This document shows positions 21,727 to 32,311 of a DNA stretch of 64,000 nt, piece by piece. The DNA lies in NCBI GenBank assembly GCA_019454045.1, contig SKCR01035540.1, forward strand, positions 62,001-126,000. Reading direction: 5' to 3'. Position numbers and translations under genes: made by a program. The stretch comes from Zanthoxylum bungeanum. Lineage: Eukaryota; Streptophyta; Magnoliopsida; Sapindales; Rutaceae. Below the pieces are notes generated by a model. The model did no database searches. It was not told the origin of the DNA and saw nothing but the letters and a program-made list of their open reading frames with translations. Within the stretch, counting starts at the first letter, position 1. Every line of letters starts with the position of its first letter.

Positions 21727-22379
21727 TCATAAAAAAAATTTCTTCCTTTTATTTTATTTTTAACCATACCATACATCATAACACTAGCATATTGAGATAG
21801 ATATCTACGCAAACGGTCATTCATCAGCAAATAATTTCTTCAACTAGTCACTTTACCAACTACCTAGGTTCTTACTACTAAAAACCTATTGTTAAGTGCT
21901 TACGAGTCTAACCTAAATCACCTACTCAAGACATCAGATAAAAATCAATTGGGAACTTATCATTTCTAAGACTTCATCGAAAGTAAACAAAATTCATCAG
22001 TAGACTTATATTTTACTATCTAGGACTAAGAAATTTTTTTTTTTAAATAGCAGGAACTATCACTACATGCACACACACCCCCAAACTTAAGACTTGCATT
22101 GTCCTCAATGTAAGATAAACATAAAGAAACAAGAGTAAGGAACAACACTACCGTGCATGGAGTTGATCAGGCTCCTGCTGGTCAAAATTTGGTTGCGCGG
22201 GCTTTGTGTGTTGCTCTAATACCTGCATAATTACACATGCAAACTAATAACAATCAAATAGTGTACAATAAAATAAATTAAAGTAAAGAAAAATAAAAAT
22301 AAAAATAAATAAATGCAAGGGTTGCCTCCCTACTAGCGCTAAGTTTAACGTCTTCAGGTAGACGCAACCACCCAAATGG
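21727..22379 (-). other. Inverted 3' non-coding part of the Athila-like element
   Basis: No coding signal. The minus strand carries agcgctagtagggaggcaac (about 22340) and cttaagtttgggggtgtgtg (about 22095), a polypurine-like motif repeated before the right LTR, and then a segment homologous to LARD 12825-13110 (22055 down to 21727). Confidence 0.7.
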
Positions 22380-24104
22380 TCACGGTGGCTTCAATGTAGC
22401 AAACCAGGTAGTCTTATATGCCTTCTTCTTTGGTATCCACTGGGTTTTATGACATAAAAAAGATTGCTTGAATGGTTGTGGCAGTTTATCCATAGATGGT
22501 CCTCCAGGGTCTACTGATATTTGAAATTTTGGACTACATATGTGGCAAAATTTGCTCGACCACTTTTTAAGCTTTTCAGGGATCATCTTTAACTGAGCAC
22601 CGACTCTTGATTTCCTCTTTTTGCGGCGCTTTGGGAGTGGTTTCAGTTCTGGATGCGGAGGATTTTCTTTGGTTAGCTTCACTATGCTCGTAGGTTGCTG
22701 AAATACTGATTCACCCTACGTGTTTGCAACTCCATTCTCTACAATATCTACTATGTGACATTCTTGATCACATTAAGGACTTGGCATGGCTCTGAAAACA
22801 CTAAAGGTGACTTCGTCATCTTGAACTCTCATTTTCAGTTCACCTTTCTGCACATCAATGATCGCTCTGCCTGTTGCCAAGAAAGGTTTCCCAATGATGA
22901 TCGGGATGTCATGATCCTCATCCATTTCAAGAATAAGAAAATCAGTAGGGAAATAGAATTTATCCACCTTAACCAACACATCCTTTATTATTCCTCCCGG
23001 GTAGGTGAAGGATCTATCTGCTAGCTGCAATGTCAATGTGGTTGGCTTCGCCTCACCTATGCCTAACTGTTTGTAGATGGATAAGGGCATGAGATTTATA
23101 CTTGCACCCAAATCGCATAGCATCTTGCCAAAATATTTATTGAGAATAGTGCACAGTATGGTAAAACTGCCAGGATCCTTTAGCTTCGGAGGGAGCTTCT
23201 TCTGTATGATAACACTACACTTCTTTGTGACTGCTACTGTTTCAAAATCTGCCAGCTTCCTCTTCTTGGACATTATCTTCTTCATAAACTTCACATAGTT
23301 TGACATTTGTTCCAAAGCATCTGCGAATGGAATGTTTATATGGATCTTTTTGAAGATATCTAAAAATTTTGCAAACTGAGCATCCAAATTATTCTTTTCA
23401 AAGCAATGAGGGTATGGAAAATGTGTCTTTAGGATGAGTGGTGGCTTATATGGATGAGCTATTGCACTGTTCTCTACTTCTGTTATTTCCTCATGAAATG
23501 CCGCTTCTTTTTCTTTACTGCCTAAGTCCTGAGAGGTATCTTTAATCTCTTTTCCGCTCCTGAGGGTTATGGCTTGACACTGATCTTTGGGATTGAGTTC
23601 AATATTACTAGGAAACACTCATTTCTATTGATTGGCCATGGAAGAAGCAATCTGCCCAATCTGTACTTCTAACGACTTCATCATTGCCCCTATATTGCTC
23701 ATATGTGTTTCAATATTATTCAGACTCGACTCGTTCTTCTCAAACCTCTATGAAGTTTTAGTAACAAACGTGCTCATGAGGTCTTCTAGGGAAAGTCTTC
23801 TAGAGAAGGTTTCTGCTCAACTCTTTGATTTTTGAAGCCAAATGGAGGTTACAAGAAATTTTATGTGTTGTCATATGACAAGTTCGGATGATAATAGTTA
23901 GGCATAGGATTGCCTCTATAGTTGTTGAAGTTTTGATTGTTCACATATTGAACTTGCTCATATCATCCGTCAGGTAAGATCATTATATTAGCAGTAGCAA
24001 CTTCAATAGATGGTTGTGCTTGTTGATTGGTCAATGCTGCTAGATTGGTCGTGATGGATGACACTTGAGCTGTAAGTGTAACCATATGATCCACCTCAAA
24101 GAAA
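22380..24104 (-). pseudogene. Athila-like gag C-terminus and aspartic protease, in the inverted segment
   Basis: The minus strand from 24104 reads EVDHMVTLTAQVSSI, then NNQNFNNYRGNPMPNYYHP and QPPFGFKNQ, all typical of Athila gag C-termini. A 281-codon open stretch (23618-22773) then gives NPKDQCQAITLRSGKEI, a conserved 'FPYPHCFEK' block, IHINIPFADALEQMSNYVKF and the retropepsin-like motif CDLGASINLMPLSIY (usual DxGA context). It ends with IPIIIGKPFLATGRAIIDV. A second open piece (22682-22380) follows a stop and ends near a short GGGAGGCAACCC-type 3' sequence (about 22320). No RT, RNase H or integrase follows, so the element depended on others. Confidence 0.85.
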
Positions 24105-24107
24105 CGA

Positions 24108-24787
24108 AAAAGAAAAATTTAAACCATCTATAACCGATAAGCGTGAAACTACCCATAGGCGAGTGTTAGGACCACTATGAGGAGAAATCCTACCTTAAAG
24201 GGTAGGTGTGTTGAAAAAAATGATGAAATGAAAAGGAAAAAAGAAGAAAAAAAATAATACCATACTGAGCACAGAATAGGTTATTACAAAATACTTTTGA
24301 GATATCTAGATTGGTTTGACCCATCGGATCTCAATTTTTGAACGAAATCATTGGGATAGCTTACTTATGAGTCGAGCTATGACCGAACCTTACACAAACA
24401 CACTGTGAGTTTGGCTTAGATGATTTATTCAAGAACTTGGATTTTAGTTGCATTGAGTACTTTGAAGGTTCTTTGATTTCATTGGTAGGCAGTCTTTGAG
24501 GACAATATTATGTGTAACTATTGGAACTATTTTATTTTATTATTTTTATATTTTTACATGATTGTGTGTGAATGACGTTTGTGGGTGTCGTCGCTGTAAG
24601 TCCTCACGAGACTATAACTCGTCCACTAGGGCGCCCTAGGGGTTTAAACGCTTGTTGCATACGCTAAATGCAATCGTGATCCCTATAAAAGTGGCCTAGT
24701 TAATTTTATTACTTTTGTTCATTTATTTATTTAGTTTTTATTTAGTCTTTTGCTCGGGACTAGCAAAATCTTAAGTTTGGGGGTGTT
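24108..24787 (+). other. 3' non-coding part and polypurine tract of the Athila-like element
   Basis: 24108-24540 is homologous to LARD 13112-13570, for example ataaccgataagcgtgaa and gggtaggtgtgttgaa. The polypurine tract aagtttgggggtgtt (24773-24787) adjoins the right LTR. No open reading frame of note. Confidence 0.75.
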
Positions 24788-26151
24788 TGATAAGTGCAGT
24801 TTATACCCACTTATTCCTGCATTCTTAGCTTATTATTTTATTAGATTTCGTGTCATTTAATATATTTTGTAGTTTCTTTTGTGTTTTATTGATAAGAAGC
24901 ATTGAAACATGGATCTTGGGGCAAATGGACTTATTTTGGGACCTTACGGACGCATCGGAAGCACGCGAGAAAGCAGAAAAATCACTATCTTGGAAAATGC
25001 CATGGCGTCGCAACGTCACTTGTGAGCGACGCGACACCCACGTTGCTGTGGACATATGATTTCACGAGAGTTAAGTGTCGCAGCGCCACTTTTGGTGTCG
25101 CAACGCCCCACCAGGATGGCTTCATAGATTTTCCCGAGGATTTGGCGTTGCGGCGCCGAAAATCCCAGAATCTTAATTAAGTCGTGTTTTACAAGCACAA
25201 GGACTCCAAGACTTCCCCATAAATGTAAAATCTCGTCCAAAACCCTATAGGAGAGACCAATATACCACCAAAGTATTCTACACACATATTTTAGAGAGAT
25301 CCAAAGAGAAATATTAAGGAGCGACAAGAGAAGACGAAGACAGTGACGTTCGAAGACGAATGGATTCGATTCGGTTTTAATCTTCTAGTTTCTTTCCTTA
25401 GACTCTAATGATGTCCATTATGTTCTTGACCATGCTTTCATTGTTTTATTATTTGGTCATGAACTAACTCTATTATTCTAGAGGATGATGTAATCTATGC
25501 TTGAACCTATGTGTTGATTGCCAAATTAATTCTTATGAAGTTTTAATTCAGTTTATTTATGTTCTCTTGTGTTTAATGCTTCTTGTTTGTTGACCACAAA
25601 TTAAGATGATGCATGTTTAGAATTTATAGCTCGGGTGAAAAGAATTTTGAATAGGATCTAGAGAATATAACCTAGGAGATTTGTAGAGTTCGGGATAATA
25701 TATAATCCCTTTGAAATCATTAATAAAGAATCACAAAGCGTAATGAGTTATTGATTACAAGATTTTTATCAGGATATCGAAGTCTGTAATTGATAATATT
25801 TTCACTCGGTATTCGGGAGAGGGAGTTAGTATAATTTAGGATTTTTGGATTATAAACAATACAACTGAATAATGATTGATTGACATAGCAAATACATAGG
25901 GGATATTAGGTGAAATCAGACTCTAAAATCTCTCTCATCTTGGTTTATCTTCATTTAACGTTTTGATAGTTTGCTTATTTAGTTTTTAATCTTAATTTAG
26001 TTTATTTCAAATTGGTTTATAAATAAAGTTATGTTTACTAATTATAGTACTTAGTGTGAGTTGAATACAATCCTTGTGGGTTTGACACTCTTTCACTTAT
26101 CTTTACTAATTGACATCATACACTTGCGGTACGATATAAAATATCGCAACA
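24788..26151 (+). repeat. Right LTR of the Athila-like element (1364 bp)
   Basis: It runs from TGATAAGTGCAG to TATCGCAACA and is uninterrupted. A GC-rich palindrome array lies at 24990-25160, and the TATA position is mutated. The adjoining cagtg (26152-26156) is the right target duplication. Confidence 0.88.
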
Positions 26152-26156
26152 CAGTG

Positions 26157-27879
26157 AACCAAGCATTGCACCTCTAGTTGGCACATTAGCACTCATTTAC
26201 GAACAAATCGCTCCCACTTTTGAGAACAAAAAAACTCTTTTCTTTTCTAGGACGTTGAAGTCTTCTTTGGAATAAAAAATCTTTAATTGCATGCATATAA
26301 AATATATATATTAACGTGCAAGCTATTGTTGCTCTTATATATATTAAGGTACAAGCCTCAATTATATGAACGTGAACACACACACATATATAAGCATATG
26401 ATTTGTTATAATTTTATCCCAATACAACAAAGACAATCCAAGATCTCTTCAAATCAAATTTGTCTTTCCAAAATAAATTAGGATACTTAATTAAATTAGG
26501 AATCCTAATTAAATAAAGACTTCCATATTTAATCTTAATTAAGACTCTAATTAATTTAGGTGCTAGCCCACTAATTAAAGCCTAATAGATTAAATATTAT
26601 TTTGGCCCAATAATTAATTAACTATTAATTAATTAATTTAACTTACTTAATTTTAATTAACAATTAATTAAAATTATATTTCATTAAATTTAATTTATTT
26701 AATATAAATATCAAATATATATTTAAACAATTAAATCTAATTTTATATTTCGAATTTATTAGTCAAATTAATAATTTTGAAATGTCCCGAAAATCCTAAT
26801 CCAATTAGGAAATCTTATTTTGCCAAACTAATCATCTATTAACTTTTAATAAACATCATTGAATTTATAACGTTGACAGGAACTATATTTATGCGACCGT
26901 CATAGGTTCATTATCGAGTAGTGGTGAAATAATATTAACTATTTAATATTTCATCTCTATGATATTTCACAGACCAAAGGTAATCGCCTAACAGCAAGTC
27001 ATGACCCCTAGTCGATAAATGAAGTGGGAAAACATATGAGCCTATTATAATACACTTTAGGCATGTCATCTCATTTCTTGCGATATCTATATTTCTTATC
27101 GAGTCTTGGATCATGGTGAGGTCAAATCCTTATACTCGACATATCTTTAAACTCTATCTTGTGAATTTAATATCTTTAAAATATCGACTGCTTTGGTCAA
27201 AGACTTATAATCAAACCTTTGAGTTTCCTTGAAACATCTCTAGCTTTTATTATCAAAATTATCTGATCCTATCTTGAAGCATATGTGACTTCGTACATCA
27301 ATCGCTCAAGGCCATCTAGCATTTATTTAAAGGACGTGGATAGTCGAATGATGATATACTAGTGAACCAAGAGTACTATCACACAAGTCATCGTATGATC
27401 TCAGGTCAGAGGATATGACGACACTAATGTATTATTACGAAGATCAATGACCTTAGATAATATTACCATGTGATCTTACGTTTATGTGGTCGTGTTCGAA
27501 ATTTCATTCTACTAATGAAACATCTATTGTCTGTGTCCTTATGATATGAGACTCATCATCCATTCTATTAACATCATAAGTCAATCTAGGCGACACACAA
27601 TAATATTGGTCAAGTAATATATTATTGTCTTGTATAACAATCACATTTTACCAAGAACTTAATTTAAGACATATATAAATATCGTTGACTCTCATAATCG
27701 CAAACGTCTTTTGGATTAACGATATTCATCTTATATAATATCTCAGGACATACATATAAAACATGGATGTAATAATATGTAGATAACAAATACCTTTTAT
27801 TAATAGATAATAAACTGCATTACAAACATTGTCTTAAATTATAACATCCATAACTGGTTTTAGGACATACACTCTAGCA
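26157..27879 (-). repeat. 5' LTR of element Z, right piece
   Basis: It continues element Z's upstream LTR after the 17-kb insertion; 26157-26727 matches 4896-5440. It ends ctctagca at 27879, so read in element sense the LTR starts TGCTAGAGTGTATG. The target duplication gacac follows. With 8907-9173 the full LTR is about 1.99 kb. Confidence 0.85.
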
Positions 27880-27884
27880 GACAC

Positions 27885-29140
27885 AACGTTCACAACCAAA
27901 CATATGAACTCTTTGAGTGCTCAGGAGGGGCAGCTACATGTGTGCATGTTTGAGTTTAGACAACCGCGATCAGTGGCAAAGCCATAATTTTGATTCAGTT
28001 GGGGCAAAATTTAATTTTCACAAAAAATGATAGATACTATTCATTTTAGTGCCAAACTTTCATTAATTTATAGGATACATTTTAATAAAATTTTGGATTG
28101 AGCTTTCTGCATATTTTAATGACTGAAAATGACTCACAAGTAATGGATATGGCACCAATTGGTAACAATTCATGCAACAACGAAGCTAAAATGAATGGTA
28201 CTTTTTTTTTTTTTTTTTTTTTCTGCTTTATTGAAGAAATAATGGCCGACACTTCATACTTTATGTACTCGATTTAGTACTTAACTGAGTTTTGTGCTAT
28301 GTTTTCTATAAATTGTGATTGATATGGGTGGCCTTAAGTTTTAGAGGTATTAAGTAGATTCTTAAAATGTGATCTTTATATATATATGTGTGTCATATTA
28401 AATATTTAAAAATTAAAATTTCATTAGATTTGGGGCCATATTTTTTAGTAAAATTTTTTAGGCCGAGCTAACCGTATGTGTCAACTCTCATCGGGCCACC
28501 TAAAAATAGTAATTACGATATTAGAATTATAAATAATTGAATCTTAATAGTCTATTACTATACAGATACTCGTGACAGAAATTATAAAAAGCTGAAAACA
28601 AAAAGATCCAATCCAAATTCATACTTCATACTTTAAAAACATCTAATAACCATTTGCAGATATGAATAAAAGGTCAGCTTAAACACTTCTTAATTTCTGG
28701 ATTAACCCACAAAGATAGTTAACAACTTTGCTGATTCATCACCTGCAAGTTCATTTCAAGACAGAATTCAACAACAGTAAATCATAAAAATGGAAGCATG
28801 CGAAATAAATATATAAATATTATATATATATATATATATTGAAAAAAAAACTTTCTTGGCGGATATGAAATGTGCTGTCTTGGTAAAATATAGCTACCCT
28901 TCAATGAATAAGCACCAAAATTGATGACCCTTTTCGAACTGGGTCTTGTCTCTTTTAATAATCCACAACAGCTTAAACTTTATTATTTTAATACTTTATC
29001 AGTATGACTCCATTTTAGAAATTCATTTAGAGCCCCTCCAAATTTTAAACAACTCAGGATCACCTTGTAAGCCAAACACTGCTTCTTGTAATAACAAAAA
29101 TAAAATCCCCTCAACATTTTGGACCAGCCATTTCACTTGC
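27885..29140. other. Low-copy upstream region of the ARO gene
   Basis: No gene seen. A 21-base T-run lies at 28202-28222 and a (TA)n stretch at about 28819-28840. 27970-28500 has the flavour of a degenerate transposon (agtggcaaagccataatttt near one end, gggccacct near the other), but I could not confirm ends or target duplications. Confidence 0.4.
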
Positions 29141-29149
29141 TATATATAA
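29141..29149 (+). promoter_or_regulatory. Putative TATA box of the ARO gene
   Basis: TATATATAA lies 337 bp upstream of the start codon. It would place transcription start near 29172-29180 and give a ~300 nt leader with a CT-run at 29251-29264, common in plant leaders. No splice-site pair was needed to reach the start codon. Confidence 0.45.
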
Positions 29150-29175
29150 CACACAAGAAAAAGTTTAATGAACGA

Positions 29176-29389
29176 ATGAATGGCAGTTAATTGTTTTGCA
29201 TGAAACTTGCAGAAAATCTCGTTTGACCCTTACAATTTTACAAAACTAATTCTCTCTCTCTCTTTTCTGTTTTCTTTCTATTGTCTCTCAATCCAAAAGG
29301 CGGCGGCACCACCGCAGCACCCCACCCCCACCATCACCTTCATTGTAACACACAGACACATATTCAATTATACCCCAATGACCCATTAA
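29176..29389 (+). promoter_or_regulatory. Cluster of very short upstream reading frames in the ARO leader
   Basis: ATG-initiated frames of 4, 7, 8 and 3 codons lie at 29176-29190, 29180-29203, 29200-29226 and 29378-29389. A fifth at 29168-29179 may lie before the transcript start. All end before the main ATG. Whether they are in the transcript depends on the true start site. Confidence 0.3.
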
Positions 29390-29477
29390 CTGAAACACCA
29401 AAAAAAAAAGTTGCCTTCTAGCACAAGGCACCCAATTTTTTTTTACCCATTTCCAAGAGTTAGGTCCACATTAGGGC

Positions 29478-31388
29478 ATGGCGGACCCCCTAGTGAAAGA
29501 TTTGGCTAGGATTATACAATTATCGGACATTGTGAGTAAGACAGCAGGTGAGGCACAGTCGTTTAAACAAGACTGTCAAGAGCTGAAGGTGAAATCGGAG
29601 AAGCTTGCAGGGCTTTTAAGACAAGTTACACGTATTACCAATGTGAGTTACCAGCGTCCTACGCGTAGGATCATTGATGATACAGAGCAGGTTCTTGATA
29701 AAGCCTCGCAGCTCGTTGTCAAATGCCGTGCCAACGGCATTCTCAAGAGGGTTTTTACAATCATCCCAGCTGCTGCTTTTCGAAAAACTTCAATGCAGCT
29801 TGAGAATTCCCTTGGGGACGTGTCCTGGCTTATTCGCGTGTCTGCTTCTTCGGGGGAGAATGATGATGAGTATCTTGGCCTTCCTCCAATTGCAGCTAAT
29901 GAGCCAATCTTGTGTCTCATTTGGGAACAAATTGCAATCCTTCATACAGGCTCATTAGAAGAAAAATCTGATGCTGCAGCATCATTGGTGTCCTTGGCTC
30001 GCGATAATGATCGCTATGGGAAGCTGATTATTGAAGAAGGTGGCGTCCCTCCGTTGTTGAAACTAGCTAAAGAAGGGGACTTAGAAGGTCAGGAGAATGC
30101 AGCAAGGGCTATAGGATTGTTAGGACGCGATGCGGATAGTGTGGAACAGATTGTGAATGCTGGTGTTTGCTCTGTGTTTGCTAAAAGCCTTAAAGATGGT
30201 CGTATGAAAGTTCAATCTGTGGTAGCTTGGGCTGTTTCAGAATTGGCTTCTAATCATCTGAAATGCCAAGACCATTTCGGGCAGAACAATATTGTTCGAT
30301 TTCTTGTTAGTCATCTTGCTTTTGAAACAGTTCAAGAACATAGCAAGTATGCAATTGCAAGCAAACAAAACATCTCATCACTTCATTCAGTTTTAGTAGC
30401 TAGTAATTCTCAGAATCAAAATAGGGATAATGCAATTACTTATGAAGTTGCACATCCAATTGCTAAACAAGCTAATAGTGCAATGTCCAATGTGGTCACT
30501 GACACCATAGCAGTTAAAGCCAAAGCTCGTGGAAATGCCCCGCAAGCACATCCGGATAGTCATGTACACGCGTTGCAACAACACCAACAAGTTTTACACG
30601 GTACAAGTATTAGAGGGAGGGAATCGGAGAAACCTGAGATTAAAGCACAGATGAAGGCAATGGCTGCAAGGGCCTTATGGAAGCTCTCCAAGGGGAATGT
30701 GTCTATATCGCGAAACTTAACAGAGTCAAGAGCGCTTCTATGCTTTGCAGTGTTGTTGGAGAAGGGTCCTGAAGATGTTAAGTATTTTTCAGCCATGGCA
30801 TTGATGGAAATCACAGCTGTAGCTGAGAAAAATTCTGATTTGAGACACTCCGCGTTCAAGCCCACCTCACCGGCTGCTAAAGCTGTACTTGATCAGTTGT
30901 TACACATTGTAGAAAAGGCTGATTCAGACCTTCTTATTCCCAGCATCAAGGCAATTGGGAACTTAGCAAGGACTTTTCGAGCAACGGAAACAAGAATCAT
31001 TGCGCCGTTAGTGAAACTGCTTGATGAAATGGAACCTGAGGTTACAATGGAAGCAACTGTGGCACTTAACAAATTTGCAACCACTGAAAATTACCTCAGT
31101 GAGATTCACTCAAATGCCATTATCAATGCAGGAGGTATCAAGCACTTGATTCAACTTGTTTATTTTGGTGAACAAATGGTTCAAACCCCTGCATTGATGC
31201 TGCTATGTTACATTGCAACAAACCAGCCTGGTAGTGAAACACTGGCACAAGAAGAGGTGCTAATAGTACTTGAATGGTCATTAAAGCAACCTCATTTGGT
31301 TTCTGAACCATCAATTGATGCTCTATTACCTGAAGCCAAATCTAATTTAGCCCTCTACCAATCCAGGGATACTAGAGGATTTCATTAA
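29478..31388 (+). CDS. ARO: ARMADILLO REPEAT ONLY (ARO) family protein
   Basis: An intact 636-residue protein in a single exon, close to the ~650-residue length of Arabidopsis ARO1-ARO4. The family-specific N-terminal region (residues 1-155) has EKLAGLLRQ (41-49), RPTRRIIDDTEQVLDKA (60-76), RVFTIIPAAAFRK (91-103) and GLPPIAANEPILCLIWEQIA (134-153). Armadillo repeats follow at about 160-290 (SDAAASLVSLARDNDRYGKL, GGVPPLLKLAKEG, ENAARAIGLLGRD) and 388-605 (KAMAARALWKLSKGN, SIKAIGNLARTF). They are separated by a low-complexity, Ser/Asn/Gln/His-rich linker (297-388). No signal peptide or membrane segment is seen. In Arabidopsis, ARO1 acts at the pollen-tube apex in polarised growth and actin organisation, and its paralogues act in vegetative cells. 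Which paralogue this is cannot be decided here. The ATG context (GGGCATGGCG) is favourable and the N-terminus aligns with the family's usual MAD start. Confidence 0.95.
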   Translation: MADPLVKDLARIIQLSDIVSKTAGEAQSFKQDCQELKVKSEKLAGLLRQVTRITNVSYQRPTRRIIDDTEQVLDKASQLVVKCRANGILKRVFTIIPAAAFRKTSMQLENSLGDVSWLIRVSASSGENDDEYLGLPPIAANEPILCLIWEQIAILHTGSLEEKSDAAASLVSLARDNDRYGKLIIEEGGVPPLLKLAKEGDLEGQENAARAIGLLGRDADSVEQIVNAGVCSVFAKSLKDGRMKVQSVVAWAVSELASNHLKCQDHFGQNNIVRFLVSHLAFETVQEHSKYAIASKQNISSLHSVLVASNSQNQNRDNAITYEVAHPIAKQANSAMSNVVTDTIAVKAKARGNAPQAHPDSHVHALQQHQQVLHGTSIRGRESEKPEIKAQMKAMAARALWKLSKGNVSISRNLTESRALLCFAVLLEKGPEDVKYFSAMALMEITAVAEKNSDLRHSAFKPTSPAAKAVLDQLLHIVEKADSDLLIPSIKAIGNLARTFRATETRIIAPLVKLLDEMEPEVTMEATVALNKFATTENYLSEIHSNAIINAGGIKHLIQLVYFGEQMVQTPALMLLCYIATNQPGSETLAQEEVLIVLEWSLKQPHLVSEPSIDALLPEAKSNLALYQSRDTRGFH

Positions 31389-31678
31389 CTTTTATCACCT
31401 ATAAAATTATAAAGAAAAAAAAATACAAACAATTTTTGTGTATATAAATTAGCATTGCTGAGATCATATATTGTTGTTGCAATTGTTTAGTGAAGATCCT
31501 AATTTCCCAGTTGCTTGTAGCACATTCTTCTTGCCCTCATTCTCACATTTTACAGATTTGGTCACCAAATTAAAAAACCCTATCTGCATTTGGAGCTTCT
31601 GCAAGGAAAAAAAAAATCGATGTTTTAATCATTCCATAAGTCATATTGTCTCAATTTGATAATCATGTATGATAAACG
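31389..31678 (+). other. Probable 3' UTR region of ARO
   Basis: AT-rich, with A-runs at 31413-31423 and 31602-31614 but no canonical AATAAA close to the stop codon. No other gene is visible. Confidence 0.35.
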
Positions 31679-31795
31679 TACAAACTTTTTTCCCGAATTT
31701 CCTCCCTACTCTCTCACTGTAGATATAATGAGTTACTGTAGCTCATTGTAGCTACAGTGAGGGAGTAGGGAAAATTTTCGGAAAAAAAGTTTGTA
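31679..31795. repeat. Foldback (MITE-like) inverted repeat downstream of ARO
   Basis: The arms 31679-31722 and 31752-31795 are reverse complements over 44 bases with about six mismatches, starting TACAAACTTTTTT and ending GTTTGTA. The 29-base spacer contains a smaller imperfect palindrome. It lies 290 bp after the ARO stop codon. No clear target duplication was found and no transposase is encoded. Confidence 0.75.
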
Positions 31796-32311
31796 TGTAT
31801 ATCATTTCCCTTTTGCATTTGATAATATTCACGTACTTTTGGTTTTGTGCATGAAAATACTTAGATGTGACACATGCTGGACCAAACCAGGATTTGCCAA
31901 TTTTGATTTTGTTCCAATTCTAAATTCAAGACAAAAAAATCATCATAAAATTTGAATCAACTTTTTAATAGGGCGATTTTTTATTTTAAATTTTAGACCT
32001 AAAATTTAAACAATCGATGGACAGGAGCCTCAGAATTTGACCGAACCTCAAATTAAATAAAAATTAAAATAATTATGTTTTGGACTTGAACTTGACTTGT
32101 TAAACAAACCATAATGTCAGCAATTTTCATAATTGCGTACTTGTTTAATCACTTCAATGTTTCTTTATATTAGTGACTCAAAGCCTATAGAGAGGTCATA
32201 TCCATACAATTATTATGTAATAATGCAGTAATCCGGGGTTTGTCTGTCAAGTATAGCTCAAAAATTTACGATTAAAAACAACGTGTTAATATTTCAACTA
32301 TGAATAATTGT
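31796..32311. other. Intergenic, nothing recognised
   Basis: AT-rich sequence with no reading frame or repeat that I can support, ending at the LTR start at 32312. Confidence 0.4.

Larger units (their letters stand above)
21727..24107 (-). other. Inverted internal segment of the Athila-like element (2381 bp)
   Basis: The gag C-terminus, protease and 3' non-coding sequence lie here on the minus strand, although the LTRs, primer site, gag N-terminus and polypurine tract are all plus. Both ends are explained by inversion: gag broken at 21726 continues at 24104 in reverse, and the non-coding module read backwards to 21727 continues at 24108, as shown by its uninterrupted relative at LARD 12825-13570. 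Confidence 0.85.
9174..26151 (+). mobile_element. Athila-like Ty3 retrotransposon, non-autonomous, with two insertions and an internal inversion
   Basis: The LTRs are 9174-9843 plus 18270-18991 (left) and 24788-26151 (right, 1364 bp). They start TGATAA, and the right copy ends CGCAACA. The flanks are cagta/cagtg. The primer-binding site is Athila-type, and the polypurine tract aagtttgggggtgtt abuts the right LTR. The coding content is gag and protease only; RT, RNase H and integrase are missing. A 2.38 kb segment (21727-24107) is inverted. It contains a LARD in its left LTR and a solo LTR in gag. Confidence 0.88.
4624..27879 (-). mobile_element. Ty1-copia element Z (minus strand), split by a 17-kb nested insertion
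   Basis: This is the outermost element of the nested block. Its own parts are a truncated 3' LTR (4624-5440), a gag-protease-integrase remnant (5441-7425), a leader (7426-8892), a primer-binding site (8893-8905) and a 5' LTR (8907-9173 continued at 26157-27879). Flanking 5-mers gacat/gacac support one integration event. RT and RNase H are absent. Everything between 9174 and 26151 is a later Ty3 insertion. Confidence 0.85.

Noticed and set aside
22755..23298. Plus-strand open frames opposite the protease region
   Set aside because: They are antisense to a clear Athila-type protease reading and have no domain of their own.
27970..28500. A possible DNA transposon upstream of ARO
   Set aside because: The two ends only loosely resemble a terminal inverted repeat and no target duplication was found, so it is mentioned only within the intergenic entry.
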